A DNA stretch of 64,000 bases from Paraburkholderia phytofirmans OLGA172 (GCF_001634365.1 NZ_CP014579.1:496001-560000), one strand, 5' to 3'. Counted from the stretch's first letter, positions 1-11,496 are shown. Numbers and translations: made by a program. Notes: generated from the sequence alone by a model not told the origin.

Positions 1-165
<165 letters not shown>

Positions 166-227
166 CGAGCTAACGTGTCGAACGTTGAGCGCTCACGCTT
201 ATCGGCTGTGAATCAGGACAGACTCAG

Positions 228-304
228 GGGTCTGTAGCTCAGTTGGTTAGAGCACCGTCTTGATAAGGCGGGGGTCGATGGTTCGAATCCATCCAGACCC
301 ACCA
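228..304 (+). tRNA. tRNA-Ile (GAT anticodon)
   Basis: A 77-nt cloverleaf with acceptor arm GGGTCTG/CAGACCC, D-arm, anticodon loop CTTGATAAGG with anticodon GAT, T-arm GGTTCGAATCC and an encoded CCA end. It lies in the 16S-23S spacer, the usual place in Burkholderiaceae rRNA operons, and is cut from the rRNA precursor. Confidence 0.98.
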
Positions 305-395
305 TGTCGATGATCGTTGGCGCTTTAGCGCTTACGAGCATCCCATCCCCGAAGGGGGCAGGGCGGATCAACCTTGAGTCTGAATGGTTAAGTTG

Positions 396-471
396 GGGGG
401 ATTAGCTCAGCTGGGAGAGCACCTGCTTTGCAAGCAGGGGGTCGTCGGTTCGATCCCGTCATCCTCCACCA
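396..471 (+). tRNA. tRNA-Ala (TGC anticodon)
   Basis: A 76-nt cloverleaf beginning GGGGGATTAGCTCAG, with anticodon loop TTTGCAA (TGC), T-loop GTTCGATCC and an encoded CCA. It is the second spacer tRNA, 91 nt after tRNA-Ile. Confidence 0.98.
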
Positions 472-592
472 ATCATCAATGCTGGTTTATCTGCAGCGCA
501 CGTTGAAAGGCGTTTGCGATGTAGTGAAACAAGCATTGGCGATTGAGCCAGTCAGAGTGATACGTGGTTATAGCAACCGCGATATCGGCTGT

Positions 593-604
593 CGTTCTTT
601 AACA
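593..604 (+). promoter_or_regulatory. boxA-like rRNA antitermination site
   Basis: CGTTCTTTAACA closely resembles the boxA consensus TGCTCTTTAACA. It sits in the 341-nt spacer between tRNA-Ala and 23S, the normal place for a second Nus-factor loading site. No gene is seen in the rest of this spacer (472-812), which should hold the leader half of the 23S processing stem. Confidence 0.6.
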
Positions 605-812
605 ATCAGGAAGAAGTAGTAAAGAGATTCACGAAAGATCACTTAGAGATGGGTGATCGAGTAGGTGAATCAGGGTTGTGATTGTATCAATGTATGAAAA
701 GGTGATCGAAAGATCGCTTTTGGAATACGGCGCAACACGAATACTCAACCTGTAGCGATTGTGGCGAGCGTTGCATTCCCAGTGGATGCGACATGAGACA
801 CACCCGTTATAG

Positions 813-3693
<2,881 letters not shown>

Positions 3694-3910
3694 ATAACAG
3701 GTGTGTGTCGGCAGCCGTTAGTGCTTCAGCACTTATGGATGCCCACCCTGCGCCATGCGCAGGGTCTTGAGACCACATGCACAGGTTGAGATCGATGTTG
3801 TGCCTCGAACAACACAGCCCGAGCTTGCTGAAAGCTCCTCTGGTGAGCATCACCAGAAACTACTTCTTCCAGATTGGTTGTGTTGACAAAGTCAACACGA
3901 CAACAAGTCA

Positions 3911-4025
3911 TGCCTGATGACCATAGCGAGTCGGTCCCACCCCTTCCCATCCCGAACAGGACCGTGAAACGACTCCACGCCGATGATAGTGCGGATTCCC
4001 GTGTGAAAGTAGGTAATCGTCAGGC
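3911..4025 (+). rRNA. rrf: 5S ribosomal RNA
   Basis: About 115 nt, starting TGCCTGATGACCATAGCGAG and closing with GTAATCGTCAGGC; the two ends pair as the 5S helix I. The conserved CCCATCCCGAAC loop is present. It is the last gene of the rRNA operon. Confidence 0.97.
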
Positions 4026-4041
4026 TCCCCAGCATGTCCAG

Positions 4042-4070
4042 AAACCCCACCCCGCAAAGGTGGGGTTTTT
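4042..4070 (+). terminator. Rho-independent terminator of the rRNA operon
   Basis: AAACCCCACC, a short loop, then GGTGGGGTTTTT, directly after 5S. This GC-rich stem with a T-run ends the operon. The bases from here to the insertion sequence at 4159 show nothing further. Confidence 0.9.
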
Positions 4071-4158
4071 GCGTTTATGCACAAAAAATTTGTATTCCTA
4101 AGAATAAGAAGCAGGATTTTGATATTTGCAGAGCCGACCAGTCGATACTGGGGACCCC

Positions 4159-4185
4159 TGAGCTTGCCCCCGAAAAACGAATCCC
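4159..4185 (+). repeat. Left terminal inverted repeat, IS copy 1
   Basis: 27 bp beginning TGAGCTTGCCCCCG and ending CGAATCCC; it pairs imperfectly with the reverse complement of 7022-7048. Confidence 0.85.
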
Positions 4186-4221
4186 TTGCTGAGCAGGTAA
4201 ACTCAAGCAAGGAGAAGAACG

Positions 4222-4584
4222 ATGACAGGCAAGGCAAAGCGGGCACAGTACACGCTCGAATTCAAGCTGGAAGCCGTGCGACTGGTCAAGGCCGGACAAA
4301 GCATGGCGGCCGTGGCGGCGACACTGGGTGTTGTTGAACAGACGCTGTACAACTGGATAAAGGCTGAGCGGGAAGGCAGGCTGGCGGGCGCTGGCACGAA
4401 GCCTGTGAGCCCAGAACAGATGGAACTGGCGCGGCTGCGTGCGGAAGTGGCTCGCCTGAAGATGGAGCGGGATATTTTAAAAAACCGCCCTACGCGCTTG
4501 CGCGCGCCCCTCATGAGTAGAAACTCCCGGGGAGTACACTCGATGCACGCAGAGACAGTGGCCGTAAGCTTCTTGGAGGTATGA
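4222..4584 (+). pseudogene. IS3-family OrfA, interrupted by the IS110 insertion, copy 1
   Basis: The first 87 or so residues are a normal IS3 OrfA: a helix-turn-helix (YTLEFKLEAVRLV ... VAATLGVVEQTLYNWIK) and a leucine-rich coiled coil ending ERDILK. OrfA binds the element ends and, when fused to OrfB by -1 frameshifting, makes the transposase. Here the gene is broken at the A-run 4479-4484; the natural ending (LKKAAAYFAKESM, stop) lies on the far side of the IS110 element at 6086-6120. The frame runs about 33 unrelated codons into IS110 sequence before stopping. A Shine-Dalgarno AAGGAGAA precedes the ATG. Confidence 0.9.
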
Positions 4585-4710
4585 ACCCCGTCAAAAAACC
4601 TGGCCCAGGGGAAGCTGCGGACTCATCTGTGGCGGCGTCTTCGGGCGACCCCGTTTAGGAAATTGATCTATTCCGAGTCCCCGTCCTGCGCCTGATTATC
4701 CAGGAGGTGG
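4485..4710 (+). ncRNA. Candidate bridge (seek) RNA region of the IS110 element, copy 1
   Basis: IS110-group elements are known to encode a guide RNA in the non-coding stretch upstream of the transposase that pairs with donor ends and target. This stretch is non-coding and rich in short stems (ACTCC..GGAGT near 4525; CCTGGCCCAGG at 4599-4609). It contains two 8-mers that also span the element junctions: AAAAAACC at 4593-4600 equals the left junction 4479-4486, and TTAGGAAA at 4655-4662 equals the right junction 6081-6088. Function is inferred from position; the matches may be partly chance because of the A-run. Confidence 0.5.
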
Positions 4711-4713
4711 GTG

Positions 4714-6069
4714 ATGCCAAAAGACCGAACACGATCCAAGCCCTCAGGGTTGCCGATCATTCATCCGTTTGCAGCCGGTATTGATATCGGTTCACGGTTC
4801 CATGTTGTCGCCGTGAGTCCAGATCTGTGCGACGAGCCGGTGCAGACATTCCAGGCATTTACGAGCGATTTGCAACGCATGGCGGACTGGCTCGTCGCGA
4901 CCGGCACAAAGACGGTTGTGATGGAATCGACCGGCGTGTACTGGGTCGCCGCCTACGAGGTGCTGGAGTCCCGGGGCCTTGAAGTCGTTCTTGCCAATGC
5001 ACGCGAGGCGCGCGCAGTCCCTGGAAGAAAGAGTGATGTCAACGACGCACAATGGCTGCAGCGACTGCACGCGTGTGGGCTACTACGGGCAAGTTTCCGG
5101 CCTGGGCGCGACATCGCGGAATTACGCGCATACCTGCGTTGCCGCGAAAGGCATACTGACTATGCCGCCGCGCATATCCAGCACATGCAGAAAGCGCTGA
5201 CCTTCATGAATATCCAGTTGCACCACGTGATCACGGATATCACGGGCGTCACTGGAATGCGGATCGTCCGCGCGATCGTCGCCGGCGAACGCGATCCAGA
5301 CCGGCTGGCGGCGATGCGCGACGTCCGCTGCAAGGAAAGCCTTGAGACCATTCGTAGTGCACTGGTGGGCAACTACCAGCCCGAGCACGTATTCGCCTTG
5401 AAGCAGGCGCTTGCGCTGTATGACTTTTACCAGCGGTGTATCGACGAGTGCGATGTTGAGATCGAACGCGCTGTCGCGATTCTCAATATCGCTCACCCGA
5501 TTCCGGATGCGCCGTTGCCGAAGGCGAAGCATCGCAGCAAGCTGCCCAGCGATCCCAACTTTGATGTGCGCACGGCCATGTACCAACTGGCGGGGACCGA
5601 CCTGACGCAAATTCACGGCATCGGCCCATTCCTTGCACTGCGCCTGATTGGCGAATGTGGAACGGACTTGAGCCGATGGCCAACCGCCAAACATTTCACT
5701 TCATGGCTCACGCTTTCGCCCGGCTGCAAGATCAGCGGTGGCAAGGTGCTGTCATCGCACACGCGCAAAACAAGCAGTCGCATCACAGTCGCCCTGAGGC
5801 TTGCGGCGGTGACCGTTGGAAGAAGCAATACCGCGCTTGGTGCATTCTACCGGCGCCTCGCCGGGCGCATCGGCAACGCCAAGGCCGTGACCGCGACGGC
5901 GCGCAAGATCGCTGTCCTGTTTTATAACGCGATGCGCTATGGCATGGACTATCGCGACCCGGGTGCGGATCATTACGAGCAGCAGTACAGGGACCGCGTC
6001 ATCAAACAGCTTCATCGCCGCGCGGCGCAATTTGGGTATTCACTGCAACCTCAGGACTCGCCAGCGTGA
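4714..6069 (+). CDS. IS110-family DEDD transposase, copy 1
   Basis: 451 residues. The N-terminal RuvC-like DEDD domain is complete: GIDIGSRFHVV (first Asp), VMESTGVYW (Glu) and KSDVNDAQW (two Asp). The C-terminal part has the helix-hairpin-helix IHGIGPFLALRLIGECG and the conserved serine-rich stretch SSHTRKTSSR where the IS110 recombination serine is expected. It cuts and joins DNA guided by the element's own RNA. ATG at 4714 is chosen over GTG at 4711 because AGGAGG ends seven bases upstream. The gene looks intact, so this element may be active. Confidence 0.95.
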   Translation: MPKDRTRSKPSGLPIIHPFAAGIDIGSRFHVVAVSPDLCDEPVQTFQAFTSDLQRMADWLVATGTKTVVMESTGVYWVAAYEVLESRGLEVVLANAREARAVPGRKSDVNDAQWLQRLHACGLLRASFRPGRDIAELRAYLRCRERHTDYAAAHIQHMQKALTFMNIQLHHVITDITGVTGMRIVRAIVAGERDPDRLAAMRDVRCKESLETIRSALVGNYQPEHVFALKQALALYDFYQRCIDECDVEIERAVAILNIAHPIPDAPLPKAKHRSKLPSDPNFDVRTAMYQLAGTDLTQIHGIGPFLALRLIGECGTDLSRWPTAKHFTSWLTLSPGCKISGGKVLSSHTRKTSSRITVALRLAAVTVGRSNTALGAFYRRLAGRIGNAKAVTATARKIAVLFYNAMRYGMDYRDPGADHYEQQYRDRVIKQLHRRAAQFGYSLQPQDSPA

Positions 6070-6117
6070 AGGTGTGTTTCTTAGGAAAGCCGCAGCGTAC
6101 TTCGCGAAGGAGTCGAT

Positions 6118-7008
6118 GTGAAGTGCGCGTTCATTGACCGGAATCGACACCACTGGCCAGTTTCAGTACTGTGTGAAGCGCTCGAAGTCAGCCCCAGCGG
6201 ATATCATCAGCGCCAGCAACGCAGCGCCAAGGACAAGCCGCAAAGAGGCTACATGAGCAACGATGCCCTGCTCGCGCACATCAAGGCGATTCACGCGCAG
6301 GTCAAGGGCGAATACGGCTGGCCGCGCATGTGGAAGGAACTGCTCGCGCGCGGCGTGCGCGTGGGCAAGGAGCGGGTTCGCAAGCTGATGGCGCAGCATG
6401 GCATTCGTGCACGGCACAAGCGCAAGTACATCGCGACGACGAACTCGAATCACAACCTGCCGGTTGCACCGAATCTACTGGGGCGCGACTTCACGGCGTC
6501 GGCGCCGAATCAGGTCTGGACGAGCGATATTACCTATCTGGCGACAGCCGAAGGCTGGGTGTACCTCGCGGTCATCATCGACATGTTCAGCCGGCAGGTG
6601 GTGGGCTGGTCGATGCAGCCGCACATGAAAGCGGAGTTGGTCACAGACGCGCTACGCATGGCGTGGTTCCGGCGTCGCCCCGAGGCTGGTGTAATCGTGC
6701 ATAGCGACCGGGGCAGCCAGTATTGCGGCGGCCTGTTCCAGGACACGCTGAAGGCCTACGGCATGCGCTCGTCGATGAGCCGACGCGGCGATTGCTGGGA
6801 CAACGCGCCGACGGAAAGCCTGTGGGGTTCGCTGAAGGTAGCTCGTATGCATGGACGACACTTCACCACGCGGCGTGCTGCAATGGATGAGGTGATTGAC
6901 TGGCTGAGCTTTTACAATGCACGCCGGTTGCACTCGACACTCGACTACGTCAGTCCCATGACATTCGAGAAAAACTGGTTCGCGGCTCAGCAGGGACGAG
7001 CCGCATAA
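6118..7008 (+). CDS. IS3-family OrfB (DDE integrase-core transposase), copy 1
   Basis: 296 residues from GTG at 6118, overlapping the stop of the restored orfA frame (ATGTGA). It has the HTH_21 region followed by the rve core with the catalytic triad: WTSDITYL, HSDRGSQY and APTESLWGSLK. It supplies the cutting and strand-transfer part of the transposase. The orfA half is 1.6 kb away across the nested IS110, so the usual OrfAB fusion cannot be made from this copy; movement would need a complete copy elsewhere in the genome. Confidence 0.95.
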   Translation: MKCAFIDRNRHHWPVSVLCEALEVSPSGYHQRQQRSAKDKPQRGYMSNDALLAHIKAIHAQVKGEYGWPRMWKELLARGVRVGKERVRKLMAQHGIRARHKRKYIATTNSNHNLPVAPNLLGRDFTASAPNQVWTSDITYLATAEGWVYLAVIIDMFSRQVVGWSMQPHMKAELVTDALRMAWFRRRPEAGVIVHSDRGSQYCGGLFQDTLKAYGMRSSMSRRGDCWDNAPTESLWGSLKVARMHGRHFTTRRAAMDEVIDWLSFYNARRLHSTLDYVSPMTFEKNWFAAQQGRAA

Positions 7009-7021
7009 TTCCCTCGGTTAT

Positions 7022-7048
7022 GGGATTCGCGGAACGGGGGCAAGGTCA
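7022..7048 (-). repeat. Right terminal inverted repeat, IS copy 1
   Basis: Read on the minus strand it starts TGACCTTGCCCCCG and ends CGAATCCC, the partner of 4159-4185. Confidence 0.85.
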
Positions 7049-7223
7049 GATTGTTTGCCTGCGGCGACGGGCTTTCTTTGCCATTACGTTTGCGTTCGGC
7101 TCCGGCCTGGTCGATTCTTATTGGTTCTTCATCGGTTCTATTCGCGCTGATCAAAAGCAAAACCTCGCCCTCTCATGCTATGTTTGACCGACCCGCATCG
7201 CCGCCCGTAGGAGACACGCAAAA

Positions 7224-7859
7224 ATGCCCGCCTCGACAGCCATCGTCACCATCCTGGCCGCACTGCTGCTCGGCGCCATGAGCCCCGGACCGAGCTTCGT
7301 CATCGTTGCCCGCAATGCAATCGGACTCTCGCGCGGCGACGGCCTCGCAACAGCCGCCGGCATGGGCATCGGCGGCGTGTTCTTCAGCGGCATCGCCTTG
7401 CTCGGTCTATACACCTTGCTGGCGACGGTAGAGTGGCTGTACGTCGGCTTGAAGGTGGCCGGTGGCCTTTATCTGGTCTACCTTGCGTCGAAGATATGGC
7501 GCGGTGCGGCTAAACCACTCGCGTTCGACGCCACGCAAGCCGCCGCTACCAACGTGCGTAAGTCCTTCTGGATCGGTTTGAGCACACAACTCAGCAATCC
7601 GAAAACCGCGGTCTACTACGGCAGTATCTTCGCGGCCTTGCTTCCGCAACATCCGCCGGTGTGGTGCTACTTTGCATTGCCCCCCGCGATCTTCGCCATT
7701 GAAGCCGGCTGGTACACCGTGGTCGCGTTGTGCTTTTCGAGCAAACGGCCGCGCGAAATCTATCTGCAATGGAAGGCCTGGATCGATCGCGTCGCCGCAA
7801 GCGCAGTCGCTGCACTCGGTTTACGTCTGATCCTGACAGCGCATAAAGTGGGTATCTGA
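7224..7859 (+). CDS. LysE/RhtB family amino-acid exporter
   Basis: 211 residues, about six hydrophobic segments. The family mark is the early MSPGPSFVIVARNA motif, followed by a GxGIGGVFFSG helix and STQLSNPKTAVYYGSIFAALLP. Members pump amino acids or homoserine lactones out across the inner membrane. AGGAG precedes the ATG by ten bases. It stands alone just downstream of IS copy 1 (175 bp), with its own upstream region and no operon partner. Substrate cannot be told from sequence. Confidence 0.88.
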   Translation: MPASTAIVTILAALLLGAMSPGPSFVIVARNAIGLSRGDGLATAAGMGIGGVFFSGIALLGLYTLLATVEWLYVGLKVAGGLYLVYLASKIWRGAAKPLAFDATQAAATNVRKSFWIGLSTQLSNPKTAVYYGSIFAALLPQHPPVWCYFALPPAIFAIEAGWYTVVALCFSSKRPREIYLQWKAWIDRVAASAVAALGLRLILTAHKVGI

Positions 7860-7976
7860 AACGGAAACCTCGCTTGAGCGTTGGCCGTGCCGCGCGACAC
7901 GGCAAACCGGTAACGAGGGCAGCATCGCCGCGCGGGCGCACGCAGGGCCCCTAACAAAACAGTTACAAGATAAGTG

Positions 7977-8006
7977 TTGACGCTGACGTGCCCCGACGGT
8001 TATTGT
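7977..8006 (+). promoter_or_regulatory. Probable promoter of the cold-shock gene
   Basis: TTGACG at 7977 and TATTGT at 8001, spaced 18 bp, give a fair sigma-70 promoter. Transcription from here would leave a leader of about 130 nt before the cold-shock ATG at 8145, as in cspA-type genes with long, temperature-responsive leaders. Confidence 0.45.
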
Positions 8007-8144
8007 GGCATCCGAAGTTCAAGAAGTTCGATTGCTGTTCATCAATGTCTCGCTCCTCAGCGGTATTCGTTGTCCTCTCCCTCCTTGACGCTTCACGCGC
8101 TCCTCAACAGAGCAAATTTTTCTATTTTTACTCAAGGATTCTTC

Positions 8145-8348
8145 ATGGATACCGGTACCGTTAAGTGGTTCAACGACAGCAAAGGCTTTGGCTTCATCAC
8201 CCCGGACAAGGGCGGCGACGACCTGTTCGCGCACTTCTCCGAAATCAGCGGCGACGGCTTCAAGACGCTGGCTGAAAATCAGAAGGTGAGCTTCGAAACG
8301 AAGCAAGGCCCGAAGGGTCTGCAAGCGGCTAACATCAAGCCGATGTAA
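8145..8348 (+). CDS. cspA: CspA-family cold-shock protein
   Basis: 67 residues, the full length of the family. RNP1 (KGFGFI) and RNP2 (DLFAHF) are both present in the OB-fold, and the start [11 protein letters not shown] is typical of Burkholderiaceae. It binds single-stranded RNA/DNA and melts mRNA structure in the cytoplasm. An upstream in-frame extension exists but the family start at 8145 is clear. It is single-gene; a GC hairpin without a T-run (around 8358-8380) follows. Confidence 0.95.
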   Translation: MDTGTVKWFNDSKGFGFITPDKGGDDLFAHFSEISGDGFKTLAENQKVSFETKQGPKGLQAANIKPM

Positions 8349-8640
8349 GTTTGAAGGGCTCGGTGTCCGGCAACGGACATCGGGCTGCAGCGACATCCTC
8401 GCGGAGCTTTGTCTCCCACAGTTGGCGCGATCGCTTTTAGCTGCATGTGTTGTTCAGCAGCAAGCCCCAAGCGCCAAACGCCTCGTTGCACCTCATTCTC
8501 CCCTCTGGCTTCAACGCCCTTTTTTAGCTTTCCGACTGCGTTTGTGGATTCGGCTCGCAATGGCTTGAATCGGCTCGTCCGCGTGACCCGTACAACGGCT
8601 CGCACGGCAGGCGCGCACTCGAACATTATTAAAATATAAA

Positions 8641-8865
8641 ATGCAAAACAAACATATTCATCATTACAACGGCTATGCCGTCAAACCCTCGGCGCATCGT
8701 TTGCCCGACGGTAGCTTTTCATCCAACCTGCTGCTCGAACGCGCTGACAGCGTGCGTACCGAAGGGCGCTACCAGTTCTATTCGCTCGACTACTTCCCGA
8801 ACGAAGAACAGGCATTGCAGCATTCGGCACGCTGGGCACGCCGCTGGGTCGACACGCGCGGTTAA
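8641..8865 (+). CDS. Small conserved hypothetical protein downstream of the cold-shock gene
   Basis: 74 residues, basic, no membrane segment. It begins MQNKHIHHYNGYAVKPSAHR and ends SARWARRWVDTRG. The aromatic/charged pattern resembles small Burkholderiaceae proteins (possibly the DUF6566 type), recalled rather than searched. The upstream bases are AT-rich (ATTATTAAAATATAAA) with no clear ribosome site, so translation may be weak or leaderless. Function unknown. Confidence 0.65.
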   Translation: MQNKHIHHYNGYAVKPSAHRLPDGSFSSNLLLERADSVRTEGRYQFYSLDYFPNEEQALQHSARWARRWVDTRG

Positions 8866-8959
8866 GCGCGAGTCGAGTCTGATGCGCGCGGGACCCCGCG
8901 CTTGCATCGTACAACACTACATAGCGCGTCATTGGGCGCGCTAGACAATCGCGCGCGGT

Positions 8960-10591
8960 CTATTTGGATTCTTCCGCCTTGATCCGCGCGCGCAGTTCGA
9001 ACTTCTGAATTTTTCCGGTCGACGTCTTCGGCAATTCGCCAAAGCGCACCGCCTTTGGCAACTTGTATCCCGCAAGAAACAGCCGGCAGTGCGCGATGAT
9101 CTCTTCTGCGCTTACCTGAGCGCCCTCCTTGAGCTCGACGAAAGCACATGGCACCTCACCCCATTTCGGATCGGCCATCGCCACCACGGCGGCGACCGAC
9201 ACCGCAGGATGACGGTACAGCGTGTCTTCCACCTCGATGCTCGAGATGTTCTCGCCACCCGAAATGATGATGTCCTTGCTGCGATCGCGGATACGGATAT
9301 AGCCGTCAGGCATCCGCACGCCGAGGTCCCCGGTGTGGAACCAGCCGCCGCGGAAGGTCGCTTCCGTGGCGCGCTCGTTCTTCAGATACCCCTTCATGCA
9401 GATATTGCCGCGGAACATGATCTCGCCGAGCGTTTCGCCGTCATCAGGCACCGGCTCGAGCGTGTCCGGGTCGAGCACCGTCACGGCTGCCTGCAAGTGA
9501 TAGCGCACGCCTTGCCGTGCATTCATTTCGGCACGCGCGTTGTCGTCGAGCATTTCCCATTCCGCCTGTTTCGCGCAGACCGCGGCCGGGCCGTAGGTCT
9601 CGGTGAGCCCGTACACGTGCGTCAGATCGAAACCGATCTCCTTCATCTTGGCGATGACCGCCGGTGCGGGCGCCGCGCCCGCCACCATCGTCGACACGCG
9701 ATGCGTGATGCCCTCGCGCCATTCGGCGGGCGCATTCGCAAGCGCGCTTTGCACAATCGGCGCGCCGCAATAGTGCGTGATGCCTTCGCGGCGAATCAGG
9801 TCGAACACCGTCTTCGCGTCGAATTTGCGCAGACAGACGTTGACGCCCGCACGTGCGGCGACGGTCCACGGGAAACACCAGCCGTTGCAGTGAAAGAGCG
9901 GCAAGGTCCATAGGTAGACTGCATGTTTCGGCATATCCCATTCGAGGATATTGCTAAGCGCATTCAGATACGCGCCGCGATGGTGGTAGACCACGCCCTT
10001 CGGGTCACCGGTCGTGCCCGAGGTGTAGTTCAGCGCGATAGCGTCCCACTCGTCGGCAGGTAAAGTCCAGACGAACTCTGGGTCGCCAGTTTGCAGGAAC
10101 GCTTCATAGTCGGTCGCGCGGATGAACTTGTCCGCGTCGGCGGGCATCGCATCTGCCACGCTGATCACGCGTAACTCGGGAAATTCCAGCGCCGCCCGGT
10201 GCGCGAACTCGCTGTACTCCGTGTCGACGATCAGCGCCTTCGCCTCGCCATGGCGCAGCATGAACAGCAGCGACGACACGTCGAGCCGCGTATTCAGCGT
10301 ATTGAGCACGGCCCCGGCCATCGGCACACCGAAATGCGCTTCTATCATCGGAGGAATATTCGGCAGCAACGCAGCAACCGTGTCGCCGCGTTCTATGCCG
10401 GCCTGCTGCAACGCGCTGGCCAGACGCCGCGCGCGCCCGTAGGTCTCGCGCCAGTTACGGCGAATCTCCCCATGGACGACCGCCGGCCGCTCACCGTAGA
10501 CTTCCGCTGCGCGTACGATGAAATCGATGGGTGTCAGCGGGACATAATTGGCCTCGCGCCGCTCAAGGCCTTCTTCGAACATGTGCTTCAT
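8960..10591 (-). CDS. AMP-forming acyl-CoA synthetase
   Basis: 543 residues, full length for the ANL superfamily. P-loop-like motif YTSGTTGDPKGV, then GLTETYGP, the hinge GWFHTGDLGV and the C-terminal catalytic lysine context LPKTSTGKIQKFELR. It activates a carboxylic (probably medium-chain fatty or aromatic) acid with ATP and CoA. AGGAGA stands seven bases before the ATG. It is divergent from a Crp-like regulator across a short region with a strong palindrome, so the regulator may control it. The exact substrate is not deducible. Confidence 0.93.
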   Translation of the reverse strand: MKHMFEEGLERREANYVPLTPIDFIVRAAEVYGERPAVVHGEIRRNWRETYGRARRLASALQQAGIERGDTVAALLPNIPPMIEAHFGVPMAGAVLNTLNTRLDVSSLLFMLRHGEAKALIVDTEYSEFAHRAALEFPELRVISVADAMPADADKFIRATDYEAFLQTGDPEFVWTLPADEWDAIALNYTSGTTGDPKGVVYHHRGAYLNALSNILEWDMPKHAVYLWTLPLFHCNGWCFPWTVAARAGVNVCLRKFDAKTVFDLIRREGITHYCGAPIVQSALANAPAEWREGITHRVSTMVAGAAPAPAVIAKMKEIGFDLTHVYGLTETYGPAAVCAKQAEWEMLDDNARAEMNARQGVRYHLQAAVTVLDPDTLEPVPDDGETLGEIMFRGNICMKGYLKNERATEATFRGGWFHTGDLGVRMPDGYIRIRDRSKDIIISGGENISSIEVEDTLYRHPAVSVAAVVAMADPKWGEVPCAFVELKEGAQVSAEEIIAHCRLFLAGYKLPKAVRFGELPKTSTGKIQKFELRARIKAEESK

Positions 10592-10672
10592 CGCTTTGTC
10601 TCCTGATGCGCTGGTCGCGCCGTCGCTTTTTCTGATTGATGAACTAGCCTAGCAACTGTCATGGTGAACTGT

Positions 10673-10690
10673 CTGTCATTCAAATGACAG
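10673..10690. promoter_or_regulatory. Palindromic operator between acyl-CoA synthetase and Crp-like regulator
   Basis: CTGTCATTCAAATGACAG has perfect 8-bp arms around a CA centre. A further half-site-like ACTGTCAT lies just left of it. It sits in the divergent intergenic region, so it could serve both promoters. Binding by the adjacent Crp-like protein is inferred. Confidence 0.5.
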
Positions 10691-10749
10691 AGTGGCGCGC
10701 CCTGACTCTTCTCAACCGACTTCACCCTCCTACGCCCCCTTGGCCGCTT

Positions 10750-11496
10750 ATGGATGACGCTTCGCTCCCCGCCTGCGCAGACACCCGCCCGCACCGTCCT
10801 GAACGGATTCCGCGCACCGATCTGCCGCGGCTGTTCGGCACCTGCGCCTGGTTCAGGGCGCTCGCCGCCGAGCATCAGGCCATGGTCCTTGCCAGCGCGT
10901 ACGCGGAGCGTCTGGAAGGGGGCGCATGGATCGCGCGCCGCCAGGAGCCGTCGGACTATTGGATCGGCGTCCATTCCGGCCTGATCAAACTCGCCATCTA
11001 CAACGCCTCAGGACGCAGTTGCACGCTCTCTGGCGTACCGCCTGGCGGCTGGTTCGGCGAAGGCAGCGTGATCAAGCGCGAATTGCGCAAATACGACGTG
11101 GCCGCCATTCAGCCTTCGCTCGTGATGTTCGTGCCGACGGAGACGTTTCATGCACTCCTGGAGTCGAGTCTGCCGTTCACAGGCTTCGTGATCCGGCAGT
11201 TGAACAACCGCATGGGCGAATTCATCGCAGCGATCCAGAATAGCCGGTTGCTGGACGTCGACGCGCGCGTCGCCCAGTCGCTCGCACAACTGTTCAATCC
11301 CGACCTCTATCCCGACACCGGACGCACGCTGGCCATTTCGCAGGAAGAAGTCGGCCTGCTGGCAGGCGTGTCGCGGCAACGGATCAACCAGACACTGCAA
11401 AACCTCGAAAAGCTGCAGATTTTGCGCCTCTCGTATAACCAGATCGACGTGCTGGATCTCGAACGCCTGTGCGCATTCGGTCGGGAGCAGATTTAG
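10750..11496 (+). CDS. Crp/Fnr-family transcriptional regulator
   Basis: 248 residues from ATG 10750. A cyclic-nucleotide-binding-like beta-roll spans about residues 30-140 (GGWFGEGSVI is the phosphate-cassette region, without the classic arginine), followed by a dimer helix and a C-terminal helix-turn-helix (ISQEEVGLLAGVSRQRINQTLQNLE). An in-frame ATG at 10684 would add 22 residues, but it lies inside the palindrome at 10673-10690, so the later start is preferred; neither has a clear ribosome site. The ligand is unknown. Confidence 0.9.
   Translation: MDDASLPACADTRPHRPERIPRTDLPRLFGTCAWFRALAAEHQAMVLASAYAERLEGGAWIARRQEPSDYWIGVHSGLIKLAIYNASGRSCTLSGVPPGGWFGEGSVIKRELRKYDVAAIQPSLVMFVPTETFHALLESSLPFTGFVIRQLNNRMGEFIAAIQNSRLLDVDARVAQSLAQLFNPDLYPDTGRTLAISQEEVGLLAGVSRQRINQTLQNLEKLQILRLSYNQIDVLDLERLCAFGREQI

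Larger units (their letters stand above)
4485..6085 (+). mobile_element. IS110-family element nested in the IS3 element, copy 1
   Basis: About 1.6 kb of foreign DNA splits orfA at its poly-A frameshift site. The outer boundaries are set by restoring the IS3 reading frame TTA AAA AAA GCC GCA GCG, so they are accurate to a few bases because of the A-run. IS110 elements lack ordinary terminal repeats and target duplications, which fits the clean junctions. Contents: a 5' non-coding stretch of about 225 bp, then the DEDD transposase; only 16 bp follow the transposase stop. Confidence 0.88.
4159..7048 (+). mobile_element. IS3-family insertion sequence carrying a nested IS110-family element, copy 1
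   Basis: The 2890-bp unit is bounded by imperfect 27-bp inverted repeats (4159-4185 and 7022-7048), both of the form TGA(G/C)CTTGCCCCCG ... CGAATCCC with IS3-type TG...CA ends. It holds orfA, an IS110-family insertion, and orfB with a DDE integrase core. No 3-5 bp target duplication is seen (flanks CCC and GAT). An inverted copy with the same length and the same encoded proteins is at 14059-16948. It lies 88 bp after the rRNA operon terminator. Confidence 0.93.

Noticed and set aside
7051..7281. Open frame next to IS copy 1 that could be the lost end of the M23-like effector.
   Set aside because: It only continues the effector if the segment is inverted, has low-complexity composition and overlaps the LysE gene in another frame.
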